Positions 1-9,554 are shown, counted from the first letter of the stretch. The stretch: 64,000 nucleotides of DNA from JAMQKA01 sp034521835 (GCA_034521835.1 JAXHMA010000001.1:496001-560000), one strand, 5' to 3'. Numbers and translations: made by a program. Notes: generated by a model from the sequence alone, not told the origin.

Positions 1-189
1 GATCTGCAGAAACGAAACGCCAATATGAAAAATGCTTTTAGTGTAAATAATCCCGCCCGTTTTAGTAATAAGCTGGTGATTCTAGTAGATGATGTATTCA
101 CCACCGGTTCCACCTCGTTTGAACTTTCCGGGGAGTTGCTTTCGGCAGGAGCCTCCGAAGTTATTATTCTGACGGTTGCCGAGGCGTAA
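1..189 (+). CDS. ComF-like phosphoribosyltransferase, C-terminal part
   Basis: Only the last 62 codons are in the window; the start lies upstream. The reading frame is open from base 1 and contains VILVDDVFTTGSTSFE, the PRPP-binding loop (two acidic residues followed by TTG/S) of type I phosphoribosyltransferases. The closing pattern (a short helix, then a strand ending in TVAEA) matches the end of ComF/GntX proteins, which are linked to DNA uptake in competent bacteria. Family knowledge supports the ComF name, but the zinc-finger N-terminus that would confirm it is missing. Another small PRTase is possible. Confidence 0.7.
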   Translation, partial: DLQKRNANMKNAFSVNNPARFSNKLVILVDDVFTTGSTSFELSGELLSAGASEVIILTVAEA

Positions 190-340
190 TGATTTAGCAT
201 TTCTTTTAGTATAAAAGAGCACTATTCCCTGGTCGAAAATAATCCAAAAAAGTAATAGTAGGTCGGGCTTTATCTCTACTAGAGAGGCGTTCATGACCAG
301 CTTTCACTTTTATTTTATTAAAACCTATCTTTAGGAACTT

Positions 341-982
341 ATGAAACACCAACGTAGAGTTCCGCACAGACTTTTTGCTGAAACACAAGCTGGTATCGTC
401 ACGCGCTATGGCGACTGGTTTCACACCAACGGAGAACAGATTGAAGAGTTTATACCGGGCTTGCTTGAAGAGGTAGATCTGCCGGAGCTTGTTAAAGCTG
501 CCCAGGCCTGGGTCAAAAGTGCCGACAGCCTTGCAATGATTATGCTCTTGGTGCTTCTTATTTTGGTGAATCCTATCATAGCTATCTTACTAACCATTGT
601 CTTTCACGGATTTTGGTATTTCTATAAGAGTTCGTTTGTAGTGGTCTCATTAAACAAACCTTTGGAGTATTTGTACAAAGACGGCACACAACTGTTGGTA
701 TCGCTGGTATTAATCAGTTACCTGGGGCTGATGGGGCAGTACCTGGCTGCAGGAATCGGGCTGTTGTTTTTCTTTATTTTCAAGCTCGGTTTGCTGCGCA
801 AATTGTGGGATATGATCTACAGAAGTGCCAAGAAGGAGGATGAATTGCCCCTTAACGACCGCGTAATGAAAATGGTGCTTGTCAAATATTCTATCAATGA
901 GGATTTGGCTCCGGATGAGATTCAGCAGATGGAAGACCAGATCCGAGATCTTGTAACACGCAGGAAAAGCAAAAAGAAGTAA
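341..982 (+). CDS. Conserved-looking membrane protein of unknown function
   Basis: This 213-residue protein has a soluble N-terminal stretch (about 1-60), then two or more hydrophobic segments (about 64-95 and 118-150), then a charged C-terminal tail ending in a Lys/Arg-rich run. The first segment is rich in Leu/Ile/Val, and the second contains SYLGLMGQYLAAGIGLLFFF. No family is recognised. The ATG follows a 150-bp gap after the ComF-like gene, and the histidine phosphatase starts 14 bp downstream on the same strand, so co-transcription is likely. Nothing in the sequence gives a specific function. Confidence 0.7.
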   Translation: MKHQRRVPHRLFAETQAGIVTRYGDWFHTNGEQIEEFIPGLLEEVDLPELVKAAQAWVKSADSLAMIMLLVLLILVNPIIAILLTIVFHGFWYFYKSSFVVVSLNKPLEYLYKDGTQLLVSLVLISYLGLMGQYLAAGIGLLFFFIFKLGLLRKLWDMIYRSAKKEDELPLNDRVMKMVLVKYSINEDLAPDEIQQMEDQIRDLVTRRKSKKK

Positions 983-995
983 ATATCATCTTGTC

Positions 996-1634
996 ATGTC
1001 CTTAACGAATCTTTACATCGTCCGTCACGGACAAACCGAATACAACCGACTGGACCGCATGCAGGGGCGGGGCATCGATCAGTCGCTTAATGAAACGGGA
1101 CGGCTTCAGGCCGCTGCCACAGCAGACTTTCTTTCAGGTCATAATCTTGATCTGGCGATTAGCAGCAGTTTGAAGCGTTCCCGGGAAACAGCTCAGGTAG
1201 TGGCAGAGCGCTTTAATTTGAATCTTTTTTCCTACAAAGAGCTTGACGAAATCGATTTTGGTATCTATGAAGGACAGCATTCCTCCGACATCAAAGATGA
1301 CCTGGAGATGATTCAGGAACGCTGGCGACGCGGGCAGGTGCAGTATGCTATGGAAGGCGGTGAAAGTCCCAGCCAGGTGCTGGAAAGAGTACAGGGACGC
1401 ACATCTGCTATCCTTAAGGAGCATGTCGGTAAAAATATTTTGATAGTGTTACACGGCCGCCTTATTCGCATTTTGCTCTCCTACTGGCTGGGATATGGTC
1501 TTGAGCGGATGCACGAAATTAAACACGCCAACGGGGGGTTGAATCATCTTCGTTGGAACGGGACAGCCTTTGAAATTGTCTGCCTGAATAAGACCGATCA
1601 CCTGCCCGAAGCCGCGCCTGAAACTGAAAAATAG
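996..1634 (+). CDS. Histidine phosphatase family protein (phosphoglycerate mutase-like)
   Basis: The protein opens with LYIVRHGQTEYN. The RHG motif carries the catalytic His (about residue 11) that becomes phosphorylated in this superfamily. Other visible landmarks are SSLKRSRETA, the acidic loop ELDEIDFGIYEG, and the second catalytic His in IVLHGRL near residue 153. The length (212 residues) is typical of cofactor-independent small phosphatases such as CobC/GpmB-type enzymes. The substrate cannot be told from sequence. It lies directly after the membrane protein and 74 bp before menG on the same strand. Confidence 0.88.
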   Translation: MSLTNLYIVRHGQTEYNRLDRMQGRGIDQSLNETGRLQAAATADFLSGHNLDLAISSSLKRSRETAQVVAERFNLNLFSYKELDEIDFGIYEGQHSSDIKDDLEMIQERWRRGQVQYAMEGGESPSQVLERVQGRTSAILKEHVGKNILIVLHGRLIRILLSYWLGYGLERMHEIKHANGGLNHLRWNGTAFEIVCLNKTDHLPEAAPETEK

Positions 1635-1708
1635 AATTCTATTTAAAGATCGATTCGAACTCGAATTAGCAGCTTTGCCAGGTAACAAAAATTAACTATT
1701 GGATAGTT

Positions 1709-2398
1709 ATGAGTGAGAAAGTACGCAACATGTTCGCCGATATTGCCGATGATTACGATCGTATTAACTCGATTCTTTCGTTTGGAGTGCATCATGCGTG
1801 GCGGTCCGAAACCGTTCGCCTGAGCGGCGCCAAAGAAGGTGACCGCGTGCTAGATTGTGCCACCGGAACCGGCGACCTTGCCATAGAATTCAAAAAACGG
1901 GTTGGTGAAACGGGTTTTGTGCTCGGCACGGATTTTTGTAAAGAGATGATCGAGCATGCACCCGCAAAGGCTGAGTCCGAAAATCTGGTAGTCGAGTTTG
2001 AAGTAGCTGATGCCATGAACCTGCCCTACGACGATGATGAGTTTGATATTAGCAGCATCGCTTTCGGCATCCGCAATGTCGATGAACCCGTAACTGCCCT
2101 AAAAGAGATGGCACGGGTAGTGCGACCGGGCGGAAGCGTGGCAGTGCTGGAATTTGGGCAGCCAAAGGGCGTGATGAAATATCCCTATGAGCTTTACAGT
2201 CAATATATAATGCCGGCAGTTGGTGGATGGATCAGCGGTAACCGGGAAGCATATACCTATCTGCCCAAAACAAGCGCACGGTTCCCCGCGGGAGACAAAT
2301 TCCTGGAGCTGATGGATGAGTCTGATGCCTTTTCTCACCGGCAATACAAGAAACTGACGGGTGGCATCGCCTATATCTATGTGGGTACGGTTCAATAA
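1709..2398 (+). CDS. menG: Demethylmenaquinone methyltransferase
   Basis: This SAM-dependent class I methyltransferase of 229 residues performs the last C-methylation in menaquinone synthesis. Visible family features are an N-terminal MFADIADDYDRIN segment, the SAM motif I LDCATGTGDLA near residue 50, the UbiE signature region with FGIRNV near 117, and PGGSVAVLEFGQP near 142. The second UbiE signature area is represented by the C-terminal YKKLTGGIAYIYVG. The organism group uses menaquinone, so menG is preferred to ubiE. The gene lies in the housekeeping block and is followed by fabZ after 51 bp. Confidence 0.92.
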   Translation: MSEKVRNMFADIADDYDRINSILSFGVHHAWRSETVRLSGAKEGDRVLDCATGTGDLAIEFKKRVGETGFVLGTDFCKEMIEHAPAKAESENLVVEFEVADAMNLPYDDDEFDISSIAFGIRNVDEPVTALKEMARVVRPGGSVAVLEFGQPKGVMKYPYELYSQYIMPAVGGWISGNREAYTYLPKTSARFPAGDKFLELMDESDAFSHRQYKKLTGGIAYIYVGTVQ

Positions 2399-2449
2399 AT
2401 CTTCTATATTACGCTCGCAACAGGGAATTGAAAAAAATATTTACTATCT

Positions 2450-2896
2450 ATGGCAGAAATGAAGATAGAAGAGATCAAAAAATATATTCCGCACCGGTTT
2501 CCTTTCCTACTTGTAGATCGCGTGCTGGAACTAGAAGAGGAACGTATCGTCACCCTTAAAAATGTGACAGTCAACGAGGAGTTCTTTAACGGACACTTTC
2601 CCGGGGCACCGATTATGCCGGGCGTATTACAGGTGGAAGCCCTGGCACAGGCCGGTGCCATCATGTTGATGAAAAACCAGGTTGAAAACCCCGAGGAGAA
2701 CCTGGTGGTGTTTACCGGCATCAGTAAAACCAAGTTCAGAAAATCGGTGGTGCCCGGAGACCAGATCCGCATGGAAGTGAAACTCATTAACCAACGGCGC
2801 AATTTTGTGACGATGGATGGTCTCTCGACCGTAGATGGCAATGTGGTTTGCGAACTGGAAGCTTCAGCTGCGATTGTACCGAAAGAGCAAGCATGA
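2450..2896 (+). CDS. fabZ: 3-hydroxyacyl-ACP dehydratase FabZ
   Basis: This hot-dog-fold dehydratase removes water from 3-hydroxyacyl-ACP in fatty-acid elongation. At 148 residues it has the usual FabZ length. HRFPFLLVDRV starts at residue 15, and the active-site stretch NGHFPGAPIMPGVLQVEALA supplies catalytic His49 and Glu63. It shows no fusion to LpxC. Its TGA overlaps the panB start codon (ATGA at 2893-2896), which implies translational coupling between lipid and pantothenate synthesis genes. Confidence 0.95.
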   Translation: MAEMKIEEIKKYIPHRFPFLLVDRVLELEEERIVTLKNVTVNEEFFNGHFPGAPIMPGVLQVEALAQAGAIMLMKNQVENPEENLVVFTGISKTKFRKSVVPGDQIRMEVKLINQRRNFVTMDGLSTVDGNVVCELEASAAIVPKEQA

Positions 2897-3727
2897 GCAC
2901 TCAGAAAAAAGATAATGATTCAAGACCGCCCAAAGTAACTACCCAGACGGTAGTGAACATGAAACAGAAGGGCGAAAAAATAAGCATGCTTACCGCTTAC
3001 GACTACACCATGGCCCAGTTGGTGGATCAAGCGGGCACCGATGTTATTCTGGTGGGGGATTCCGCCAGTAACGTTATGGCTGGCCATGAAACCACCGTGC
3101 CCATGACGCTCGATCACATGATATATCACGCGTCTTGCGTAGTTCGTGGGGTGGAGCGGTCGCTGATTATTGCCGATCTGCCGTTTATGAGCTACCAGGT
3201 GACTCCGAAAGAAGCCCTGATTAACGCCGGACGCATGATGAAAGAAGCGGGTGTTCACGGGGTAAAACTGGAGGGCGGAAAGCCCATCGTGGATACCGTC
3301 AAAAAGATTGTGGATGCGGGCATTCCCGTGATGGGGCACCTCGGGCTCACCCCTCAGAGTATCTACAAATTTGGCACATATAAAGTGCGGGCAAAGGAAG
3401 ATCGTGAAGCAGAAGAGTTGCTCGAGGATGCCCGTCGCCTACAAGAGGCCGGCTGTTTTTCCATTGTGCTGGAGAAGATTCCGGCAGTACTGGCGAAAAA
3501 AGTTACCCGAAAGTTTGGCCATTCCTACCATCGGCATTGGGGCCGGGGCTGCCTGCGATGGGCAGGTACTGGTTCTTCACGACATGCTTGGACTGAATAA
3601 AGAGTTTAAACCTCGTTTTCTACGCCGCTACGCCGACCTGCATACCACAATAACCAATTCGGTTGGAGAGTTTATACGAGACATTAAGCAGGGTGATTTT
3701 CCCAACGAAGATGAGCAGTACGATTAG
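2893..3727 (+). pseudogene. panB: Ketopantoate hydroxymethyltransferase PanB, broken by one extra base
   Basis: PanB makes ketopantoate for pantothenate and coenzyme A synthesis. The first frame carries SMLTAYDYTMAQLVDQAG, DVILVGDSASNVM, the catalytic region KLEGG, and GIPVMGHLGLTPQS. The second frame carries IPTIGIGAGAACDGQVLVLHD and the C-terminus. Frame 1 reads AKKVTR and frame 2 reads PESLAIP. Removing one C from the CCC run at 3506-3508 gives VTESLAIPTIG and a normal 277-residue protein. The ATG at 2893 is preferred to an upstream in-frame ATG inside fabZ. It may be an intact gene with a sequencing error, because many nearby genes show the same kind of break. Confidence 0.88.
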
Positions 3728-3823
3728 TCATTTTTCGATTTTGAATGCTGAGGAAGCAGTATTTCACTATCTGCGTGGCATCTTAGTTTGAAAATTTTCT
3801 TAAATAGTTATTTGTTATGAGTA

Positions 3824-4579
3824 GTGAAGAGCCCCTGCATTTTAGTTTGCAACGACGATGGAATTTTCGCTCCGGGTATCCGTGCACTTGCAGAAGTAGC
3901 GGATGAGTTTGGCGATGTGGAGATTATTGCCCCCGATCGGCAACAGAGTGCTGTTGGACATGCCGTAACTGTAAGCACCCCTTTACGAAGTCGCGCATTC
4001 CAGATAGATCATCGATTCAGCGGGCAGGCGGTTTCCGGAACGCCGGCTGATTCGGTAAAGCTTGCCCACGACCAGTTGCTGGACCGCAAGCCCGACCTGG
4101 TGGTCAGCGGCATTAATCACGGAAGCAACGCGGGTATCAACATCCTGTATTCCGGTACTGTCAGTGCAGCCACGGAAGGTACCATACTAGGGTACCCCTC
4201 GCTGGCTGTCAGCTGCACTGATTACGATGAGGATGCCGATCTTGATGGCGCCAAAGATGCGGCCAGGCGGGTCATTAAATGGATACTCAGCGAAGGGTTA
4301 CCCAAAGGAATAACCATGAACCTGAATGCACCGGCCGGTCCACTCAAAGGGATCAAATGGGCCCGTATGGCCAACAGCCGATATGTTGAAGAGTTTGAAG
4401 GACGGGTAGATCCCAATAATAAAAACTACTACTGGATGACCGGTCATATGCAGCTGCTGGAAGAGGGTGAAGATCTGGATGTCAGTGTACTTGAAAAGGG
4501 TTATGCCGCACTTACACCGATCCAGTACGATATGACAGCCTATTCCCTCCTTAAAAAGGGTGGAGATTTTGAGTTGTGA
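3824..4579 (+). CDS. surE: 5'-nucleotidase / survival protein SurE
   Basis: SurE is a metal-dependent nucleoside monophosphatase. The metal-binding NDDG motif lies at residues 10-13, followed by IIAPDRQQSAVGH, the SGTPADSVKLA loop, and SGINHGSNAG, all diagnostic of the family. Length is 251 residues. The frame opens with GTG at 3824; an ATG at 3817 is in a different frame, so either GTG is the true start or a base is missing here. No other in-frame start precedes the essential NDDG motif closely. The gene runs convergently towards the lipase gene 40 bp away. Confidence 0.93.
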   Translation: MKSPCILVCNDDGIFAPGIRALAEVADEFGDVEIIAPDRQQSAVGHAVTVSTPLRSRAFQIDHRFSGQAVSGTPADSVKLAHDQLLDRKPDLVVSGINHGSNAGINILYSGTVSAATEGTILGYPSLAVSCTDYDEDADLDGAKDAARRVIKWILSEGLPKGITMNLNAPAGPLKGIKWARMANSRYVEEFEGRVDPNNKNYYWMTGHMQLLEEGEDLDVSVLEKGYAALTPIQYDMTAYSLLKKGGDFEL

Positions 4580-4619
4580 GGCTCAGATATGATGTACTTT
4601 TCCTCATTGAAAGCGACCA

Positions 4620-5480
4620 TTAATATCCACGATCCTTCAGCGTCAACAACACATCCCGCCAGAACGATTTAACGATAGGAACGCGCTCCTTGTCGGTGCG
4701 TAGACTCATCTGCTCAAGATGAGAAAGGTCCGCCGTTTTAATATGCTCTCCCCATTTCGCACTCTTTGCCGAAACCATCCCGTCGTTAATCCCTTCCTCC
4801 TCAAAAATATGGTTATTCTGAAACCGTATGACCGTTTCAACGGGGGAGCTGGTACCTTTACCCACTGCAGCGCTAAATGAATAATAGGGGATGGAACGGA
4901 TATTCTGAATCTCCGGGTTGAAACGCTCCTGCACGTAAGAACGAGTCAGTTGTTTTACCGACCCGATCGCATCACTTTTTGTTTTGGGATATACTCTATC
5001 ACCCATCCAGTCAACAAAATCGCCAAGTTTAACCTGCAGGGTATCGGGCGCGCGCAGCACCAGTTCCGCCAGGCTTGTGCCGTGGTGCGGGGTGGCAACT
5101 GTGGTAAAAGAGGCAACGTAGGGTTCCAGCTCAAGTTTGGAGAGGGCATAGCGAATATCAAGGCCGCCCATGCTGTGCGCAATAATATTGAATTTGGGTA
5201 TTTCGTACTCTTCTGCAAGTCTTTTAATAAGAGATTTCCACTCACGAGACCGGATCTCTATCTTGGCATACGGCACAATATTAGGAGCAAAAGCCAGTAC
5301 CCCGTGCGAGCGCATAAACAGGGCGATTTCATACAGCGGCGAGGGCTTAACAAGCGAAGCAAACGCCCCGTACCCATGGCAAAGCAGTACAGGATGCTGA
5401 AGCTGAATATATTCAGGCTCCGGAAATGCCTCGAGTTTAAATTTATTAAACCATTTATCGCTGTTAAATTGGTCGAGCAT
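4620..5480 (-). CDS. Alpha/beta-hydrolase, triacylglycerol lipase-like
   Basis: The 286-residue protein shows the lipase oxyanion strand LLCHGYGAF, the nucleophile elbow IIAHSMGGLD (Ser of AHSMGG), the lipase-typical ATPHHGTSLAE, an acid loop with INDGMV, and a His near DLSHLEQM. Together they form a plausible Ser-Asp-His triad. No signal peptide is visible, so it is probably cytoplasmic. It starts 1 bp after the stop of the upstream membrane-anchored protein, so the two are translated as an operon from 6468 downwards. The natural substrate is unknown. Confidence 0.85.
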   Translation of the reverse strand: MLDQFNSDKWFNKFKLEAFPEPEYIQLQHPVLLCHGYGAFASLVKPSPLYEIALFMRSHGVLAFAPNIVPYAKIEIRSREWKSLIKRLAEEYEIPKFNIIAHSMGGLDIRYALSKLELEPYVASFTTVATPHHGTSLAELVLRAPDTLQVKLGDFVDWMGDRVYPKTKSDAIGSVKQLTRSYVQERFNPEIQNIRSIPYYSFSAAVGKGTSSPVETVIRFQNNHIFEEEGINDGMVSAKSAKWGEHIKTADLSHLEQMSLRTDKERVPIVKSFWRDVLLTLKDRGY

Positions 5481-5481
5481 A

Positions 5482-6468
5482 TTAGTAATTGGTTTGTGGT
5501 GGATACGCCAGGTAGAGCCCGCTTTTTTTAAATGAGATTAATTTTTCTCTGAGCCACTCCAGCGGCTGCTTACCCGCCATGACAATTGCAACCGGATGCT
5601 GCTGCCGGCGGGCTCGGTTGGCAAATTTATCAAGTTCCTGTTTAAAAACAGTTTCCCCAAGGTCAGCACTCAGAATCATAGCATCGCTGACGTCAAGAAA
5701 AGTAATATTTTTTTGGGATGCGACGGTAATTAGCGGATCGGCAAATCCCGGCAGGCGATCCTGAAACTGTAGGACCGAGGCGCCGCGCGGAGCATCCTGC
5801 AGGAAAGAGACCGTGGGGAGCGCCGTCTGCAGGTCGGTATTCTGTTCTCCGGCAGGCTCAAACCAGTAACAAATATGAGGATAAATTGGCTTGATACTTA
5901 TCATACGCTCACGAGCCTGTCCGGGGCCGGTAACCCGCAGTGCTATGGGAATTGGTTCTCCAAACCGTATTACTGATTTTACCAGTTCATCGGAGGGAGC
6001 CTCGTCAAAAGCCACAAGAATGCTGGCAATATCTCGTTCCAAAATCAGGTCTTCATCAGTTCTCAGTGAGAGGGTGCGGAATACAGTGCCGTCGTAGAGT
6101 AGGTGAATATCCATGCGTTGCTCCGGCAGCAGGATCCGGGCGGGCGCTTTCACCGAAAAGGGATGGAATATCCGGTTCAGTTCGGCATGCAGCAGGGTTT
6201 TGGAAAAGCGTGGAGGAACATGTATGGTGTATGTTTTCCGGACTAAATTAGAGTCCACACGATGCTCGGAAACCTGCATCTGTTCTCGGTCTATATTGAA
6301 TTCCTGAAGGGTATTAACAATTAATGAATCGGCCTTTCCAAAACTCTGCAGCTGCCGCTTATCTGCATCAAAGGTGTACACCAGAATGAGGATGCTGGTA
6401 ATGCAAGAGACTAGCAGAAGTAGAGCAATGACCCGCTTTTTTGTTAGACCGTCGGTATGTTGATTCAA
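5482..6468 (-). CDS. Membrane-anchored protein resembling a degenerate divergent polysaccharide deacetylase
   Basis: One N-terminal membrane segment (about residues 12-28) is followed by a 300-residue exported domain. The middle reads ASILVAFDEAPSDELVKS, and the end contains FANRARRQQHPVAIVMAG with PLEWLREKL. That layout resembles the divergent polysaccharide deacetylase (YibQ-like) fold, in which a DD pair would be expected where this protein has FDE. The similarity is my own reading and is weak. If right, the catalytic metal site is altered. It is the first gene of a two-gene operon with the lipase-like protein, spaced by one base. Confidence 0.45.
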   Translation of the reverse strand: MNQHTDGLTKKRVIALLLLVSCITSILILVYTFDADKRQLQSFGKADSLIVNTLQEFNIDREQMQVSEHRVDSNLVRKTYTIHVPPRFSKTLLHAELNRIFHPFSVKAPARILLPEQRMDIHLLYDGTVFRTLSLRTDEDLILERDIASILVAFDEAPSDELVKSVIRFGEPIPIALRVTGPGQARERMISIKPIYPHICYWFEPAGEQNTDLQTALPTVSFLQDAPRGASVLQFQDRLPGFADPLITVASQKNITFLDVSDAMILSADLGETVFKQELDKFANRARRQQHPVAIVMAGKQPLEWLREKLISFKKSGLYLAYPPQTNY

Positions 6469-6609
6469 GACAAAAAGACTTAATTTGAGCAGGTCAAAAA
6501 TAGGCGTTATGAAGCTCTAAATCTATGTAAATTAGCAAAAGAAATTTGAGAAAAGCAGGCAGCCCGTTACCTTCAGGCAGTTCGGTGAATATTGAATCAC
6601 AATAAGACT

Positions 6610-7752
6610 ATGGCTTTCGATTTTATCAAAGTTGAATCAGACCATCATGTGGATGCTTTCCATGAGCTTCCCTTCCGGATTTATAAAGACAATCCCTACT
6701 GGCAGCCGCCTTTCCGATTTGAGATAGAGAATATTTTTGATCCCCAAAAAAATGATTTTTTTGATGAAGGAGAATGTCAGCGGTACCTGGTTGCCGATAA
6801 TGGTCGATGGGTGGCTCGCTTTGCCGTGATGAACACCCCAAAGCGGGATGAAGTGCTGGATCCAAAGATGGCAGGATTCGGTTTCATTGAAATGCTGAAC
6901 AACGCTGACCTTGCCGAAGCGATCATCGATTTTGCGGCTGGCTGGCACCGCAAGCGAGGATACAACGCCATGCGCGGACCGATTAACTTTGGGGAAAATG
7001 ACACCTACTGGGGATTACTGGTGGAGAATTTTGAGCATCCCAACATCTACGGCATGTTTTATCATCAGCCTTATTACAAGGAGCTGCTGGAAAATACCGG
7101 TGCGGAGAAACTTGATGACCACTGGAGCTATATCCGCCATTTTCGGAACCCTGTTCCAGACCGAATGGTCAAGATTACCGATCGGATTGAGAGCAAGCCG
7201 GGCGTGGAGCTGCGCCCCATCGACATGAAAAATATCTACCGGGATGCCCAGTATATCCGCAAAATATACAATGATGCCTGGAGCGACCAGGAGATTGAAG
7301 AACGGGAGGAAGAATTTACCGAGCTGACCGAAGATACCATCAACAGGATGATAAAAAAGCTAAAGCCGGTTCTGATTCCCGAGAGTGTGCTGCTTGCGTT
7401 TGTGGATGGAGAGCCTGCCTCCTTCGTTGTTTGTGTCCCCGACCTGAATGAAATATCGGCAGAGACCGGGGGGCGCCTGAAGTGGTGGCACTATCCCAAG
7501 CTACTCTGGTTCAAAAGAAGAGCCCGCCACCTGCGGACTTTGGTTTATGGCACTCGACCAAGATTTCGAAAGATGGGACTGGAAGCCCTGACCTTTACCC
7601 GTGGTATCCAATATACCAAAGAGGCTGTCCCGTCGATGGATTATCTCGAGGGCGCTTGGGTAAGCGAAAGAAACTGGCTGATGCAGCGCAGCCTGGAAGC
7701 CCTGGGTTGCGAACATCACAAAACCCACCGCACCTACAAGTGGGAGTTTTAG
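6610..7752 (+). CDS. GNAT-like N-acetyltransferase family protein, copy 1
   Basis: The protein has 380 residues from the ATG at 6610; a TTG six codons earlier is possible. It is clearly paralogous to the protein at 34111-35232. Both start with a short strand, then a PFRIYKDNPYWQPP / PFSLYGNSPYWAPP block, a pair of Asp/Phe-rich loops, a GPINFGENDTYWGLLVE / GPVGFSNMDKAGMLVE block, and a closing RRTY/HRTY segment. The C-terminal half, with YGTRPRFRKMGLEALTF, resembles a GNAT acetyl-CoA-binding strand and helix. The substrate is unknown. It stands alone between the lipase operon and the flavin reductase. Confidence 0.65.
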   Translation: MAFDFIKVESDHHVDAFHELPFRIYKDNPYWQPPFRFEIENIFDPQKNDFFDEGECQRYLVADNGRWVARFAVMNTPKRDEVLDPKMAGFGFIEMLNNADLAEAIIDFAAGWHRKRGYNAMRGPINFGENDTYWGLLVENFEHPNIYGMFYHQPYYKELLENTGAEKLDDHWSYIRHFRNPVPDRMVKITDRIESKPGVELRPIDMKNIYRDAQYIRKIYNDAWSDQEIEEREEEFTELTEDTINRMIKKLKPVLIPESVLLAFVDGEPASFVVCVPDLNEISAETGGRLKWWHYPKLLWFKRRARHLRTLVYGTRPRFRKMGLEALTFTRGIQYTKEAVPSMDYLEGAWVSERNWLMQRSLEALGCEHHKTHRTYKWEF

Positions 7753-7868
7753 GGAGCCCAACACCATAAAAATAGTTCTGTGTGATTAGAGTAAATATTT
7801 TGGGGAATGTTGAAGATGGGGTAGATGTTTGCTTCGCAAAACAAAAAATCCAAAATAAATAAGCTGCC

Positions 7869-8519
7869 ATGAGTAGTCTTAAACTGTTTACCGCGAGTGA
7901 TATAGACTCAATGAAAAAGGTGCCAAGACTCAAGCTCATCAACTCCCTGTCCGGATTCAAGAGCGCCAACCTTGTGGGCACCAAAAGCAAGCAGGGCATA
8001 GAAAACCTGGCGATTTTTAGCTCGGTTATTCATCTTGGTTCCAATCCCCCGCTGCTTGGGTGTATTTTGCGTCCTACTACCGTGCCCCGCCACACCTATG
8101 ACAATCTGAAAGCAAAAGATGGCTGGTTTACCATCAATCATGTACATGAAGATATATACGAGCAGGCTCACAAAACGTCCGGAAATTATCGCGAAGATCT
8201 GTCCGAATTTGAAATCAGCGGCCTTACGCCCTGGTATTCTGATCAATGCCCGTCACCTTACGTTAAAGAAGCGCGTATTCGTATCGGGCTGAAGCTGCAG
8301 GAGGAGCATTTGATTGAAGCCAACGGCACGCGGCTGCTTGTGGGGGCAATCCGGGAGGTTTGGCTGCCGGAAAGAGCAATGGAAGAAGATTACACAATAA
8401 ATATTGAGCAGGAAGGGACCGTAGCCATCAGCGGGGTGGATACCTACCACAGGACCAGCCAGCTACAGAAGCTCTCCTATGTGCGGGTGGATGACGAACA
8501 TAAGCGCCCCGGAATGTAA
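7869..8519 (+). CDS. Flavin reductase-like, FMN-binding protein
   Basis: The protein has 216 residues. Motifs of the flavin reductase-like split-barrel family are visible: KLINSLSGFKSANLVGT (the usual start of the barrel), NLAIFSSVIHLGSNPPLLG, a RPTTVPRHTYDN helix, and HKTSGNYREDLSEFE near residue 100. These proteins bind FMN and reduce it or act with a partner oxidoreductase. It stands alone on the plus strand, converging on the SDR gene. No substrate can be assigned. Confidence 0.8.
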   Translation: MSSLKLFTASDIDSMKKVPRLKLINSLSGFKSANLVGTKSKQGIENLAIFSSVIHLGSNPPLLGCILRPTTVPRHTYDNLKAKDGWFTINHVHEDIYEQAHKTSGNYREDLSEFEISGLTPWYSDQCPSPYVKEARIRIGLKLQEEHLIEANGTRLLVGAIREVWLPERAMEEDYTINIEQEGTVAISGVDTYHRTSQLQKLSYVRVDDEHKRPGM

Positions 8520-8712
8520 ACCCACGCCAGAAGCCTCTCGCACAAAGTGGACGTAAAAGTTATACATCTTATGGACGCTTGATTTCGTAGATAAAGATAG
8601 TGGCGTTGTAATTTCTTTTCTGATTTTCATCTCAGCCTTTATTCTCCACGTCTTGGTTACGAAGCCAAAGAGTATGGCCATCAGTCATTGCTAAAATATG
8701 ATGTAATACTGA

Positions 8713-9501
8713 TTACATCGACCGATGTCGTTCCGCCCGTTTGCGCAACGCGTCATAGAGGCCTTCCACTTTTTCATCCATTTTTTGAGGTTGATTTACA
8801 TTTGTATTGATATCATCCAATCGCTGTTGACCGCCCAGTATCACTTCAATATCTCTGTTAAGTAATCCCTCGATGGAAGCCCGGGCCACGTTTTGTGGAC
8901 TATCCATGTCGCCTGTGTTTGCTGTTTCCATCATCGGTGTATCGGTAGAAGTGGGATAAACCGTCATTACGTGAATAGGATAATCAGCCAGCTCTCTGCG
9001 CATCCCTTCCGAAAAATGTTTGACGCCCGCTTTTGTGGCCGCATAGACGCTGTAAAACGGCATGGCGATATACCCGAGACCGGAAGAAATATTCATTAGA
9101 GCCGCTTCGTCACTGTCCTTGAGTAGTGGCAGGAAATGCTTGGTCATAAAAATAAGACCCGTAAGATTAACCTCAATCTGAGTCGATATATCCTGGTCAC
9201 TGATCTCCTCTAATAGTCCCGCACTAACCACACCGGCGTTATTGATCAGGATATCAAGGGCGCCCCATTCCTCCTGCACCGTAGTCACTGCCTCTTTTAC
9301 GTCATTAAGCACGGAGACATCCCCCTGTATTTTCAGAAAGCGAACTGAAGGGAATTGATCTTCCAGGGCATCCAATTTCTCAGCGGTTCTCCCCATGACG
9401 GCTATGTCAGTGGTACCATGGCCTGAGAGTTCTTCAATCAACGCTTTTCCGATACCGGCACTTCCTCCTGTAATCAGAATCTTCTTATTTGATAATGTCA
9501 T
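8713..9501 (-). CDS. Short-chain dehydrogenase/reductase
   Basis: This classical SDR of 262 residues has the cofactor loop TGGSAGIGKAL near residue 11, LINNAGVVSAG near 86, and the catalytic set Ser in NISSGLGY with Tyr and Lys in YSVYAATKAG. An acidic or Arg residue after strand 2 (MGRTAEK) suggests NADP(H), though this is not decisive. The closest general type is the cytoplasmic DltE/YdfG-like group, and the substrate is unknown. A nested inverted repeat lies 54-123 bp upstream of the start codon and may control it. Confidence 0.88.
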   Translation of the reverse strand: MTLSNKKILITGGSAGIGKALIEELSGHGTTDIAVMGRTAEKLDALEDQFPSVRFLKIQGDVSVLNDVKEAVTTVQEEWGALDILINNAGVVSAGLLEEISDQDISTQIEVNLTGLIFMTKHFLPLLKDSDEAALMNISSGLGYIAMPFYSVYAATKAGVKHFSEGMRRELADYPIHVMTVYPTSTDTPMMETANTGDMDSPQNVARASIEGLLNRDIEVILGGQQRLDDINTNVNQPQKMDEKVEGLYDALRKRAERHRSM

Positions 9502-9554
9502 AATCTGCCTCTGTTCATTTTTTCAGGAAATACAGTTTTTATCTTTTAGATTTC

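Noticed and set aside
2848..2893. Upstream start for panB inside fabZ
   Set aside because: The ATG at 2893 gives the usual PanB N-terminus and the typical ATGA overlap; the extra 15 residues are fabZ read out of frame.
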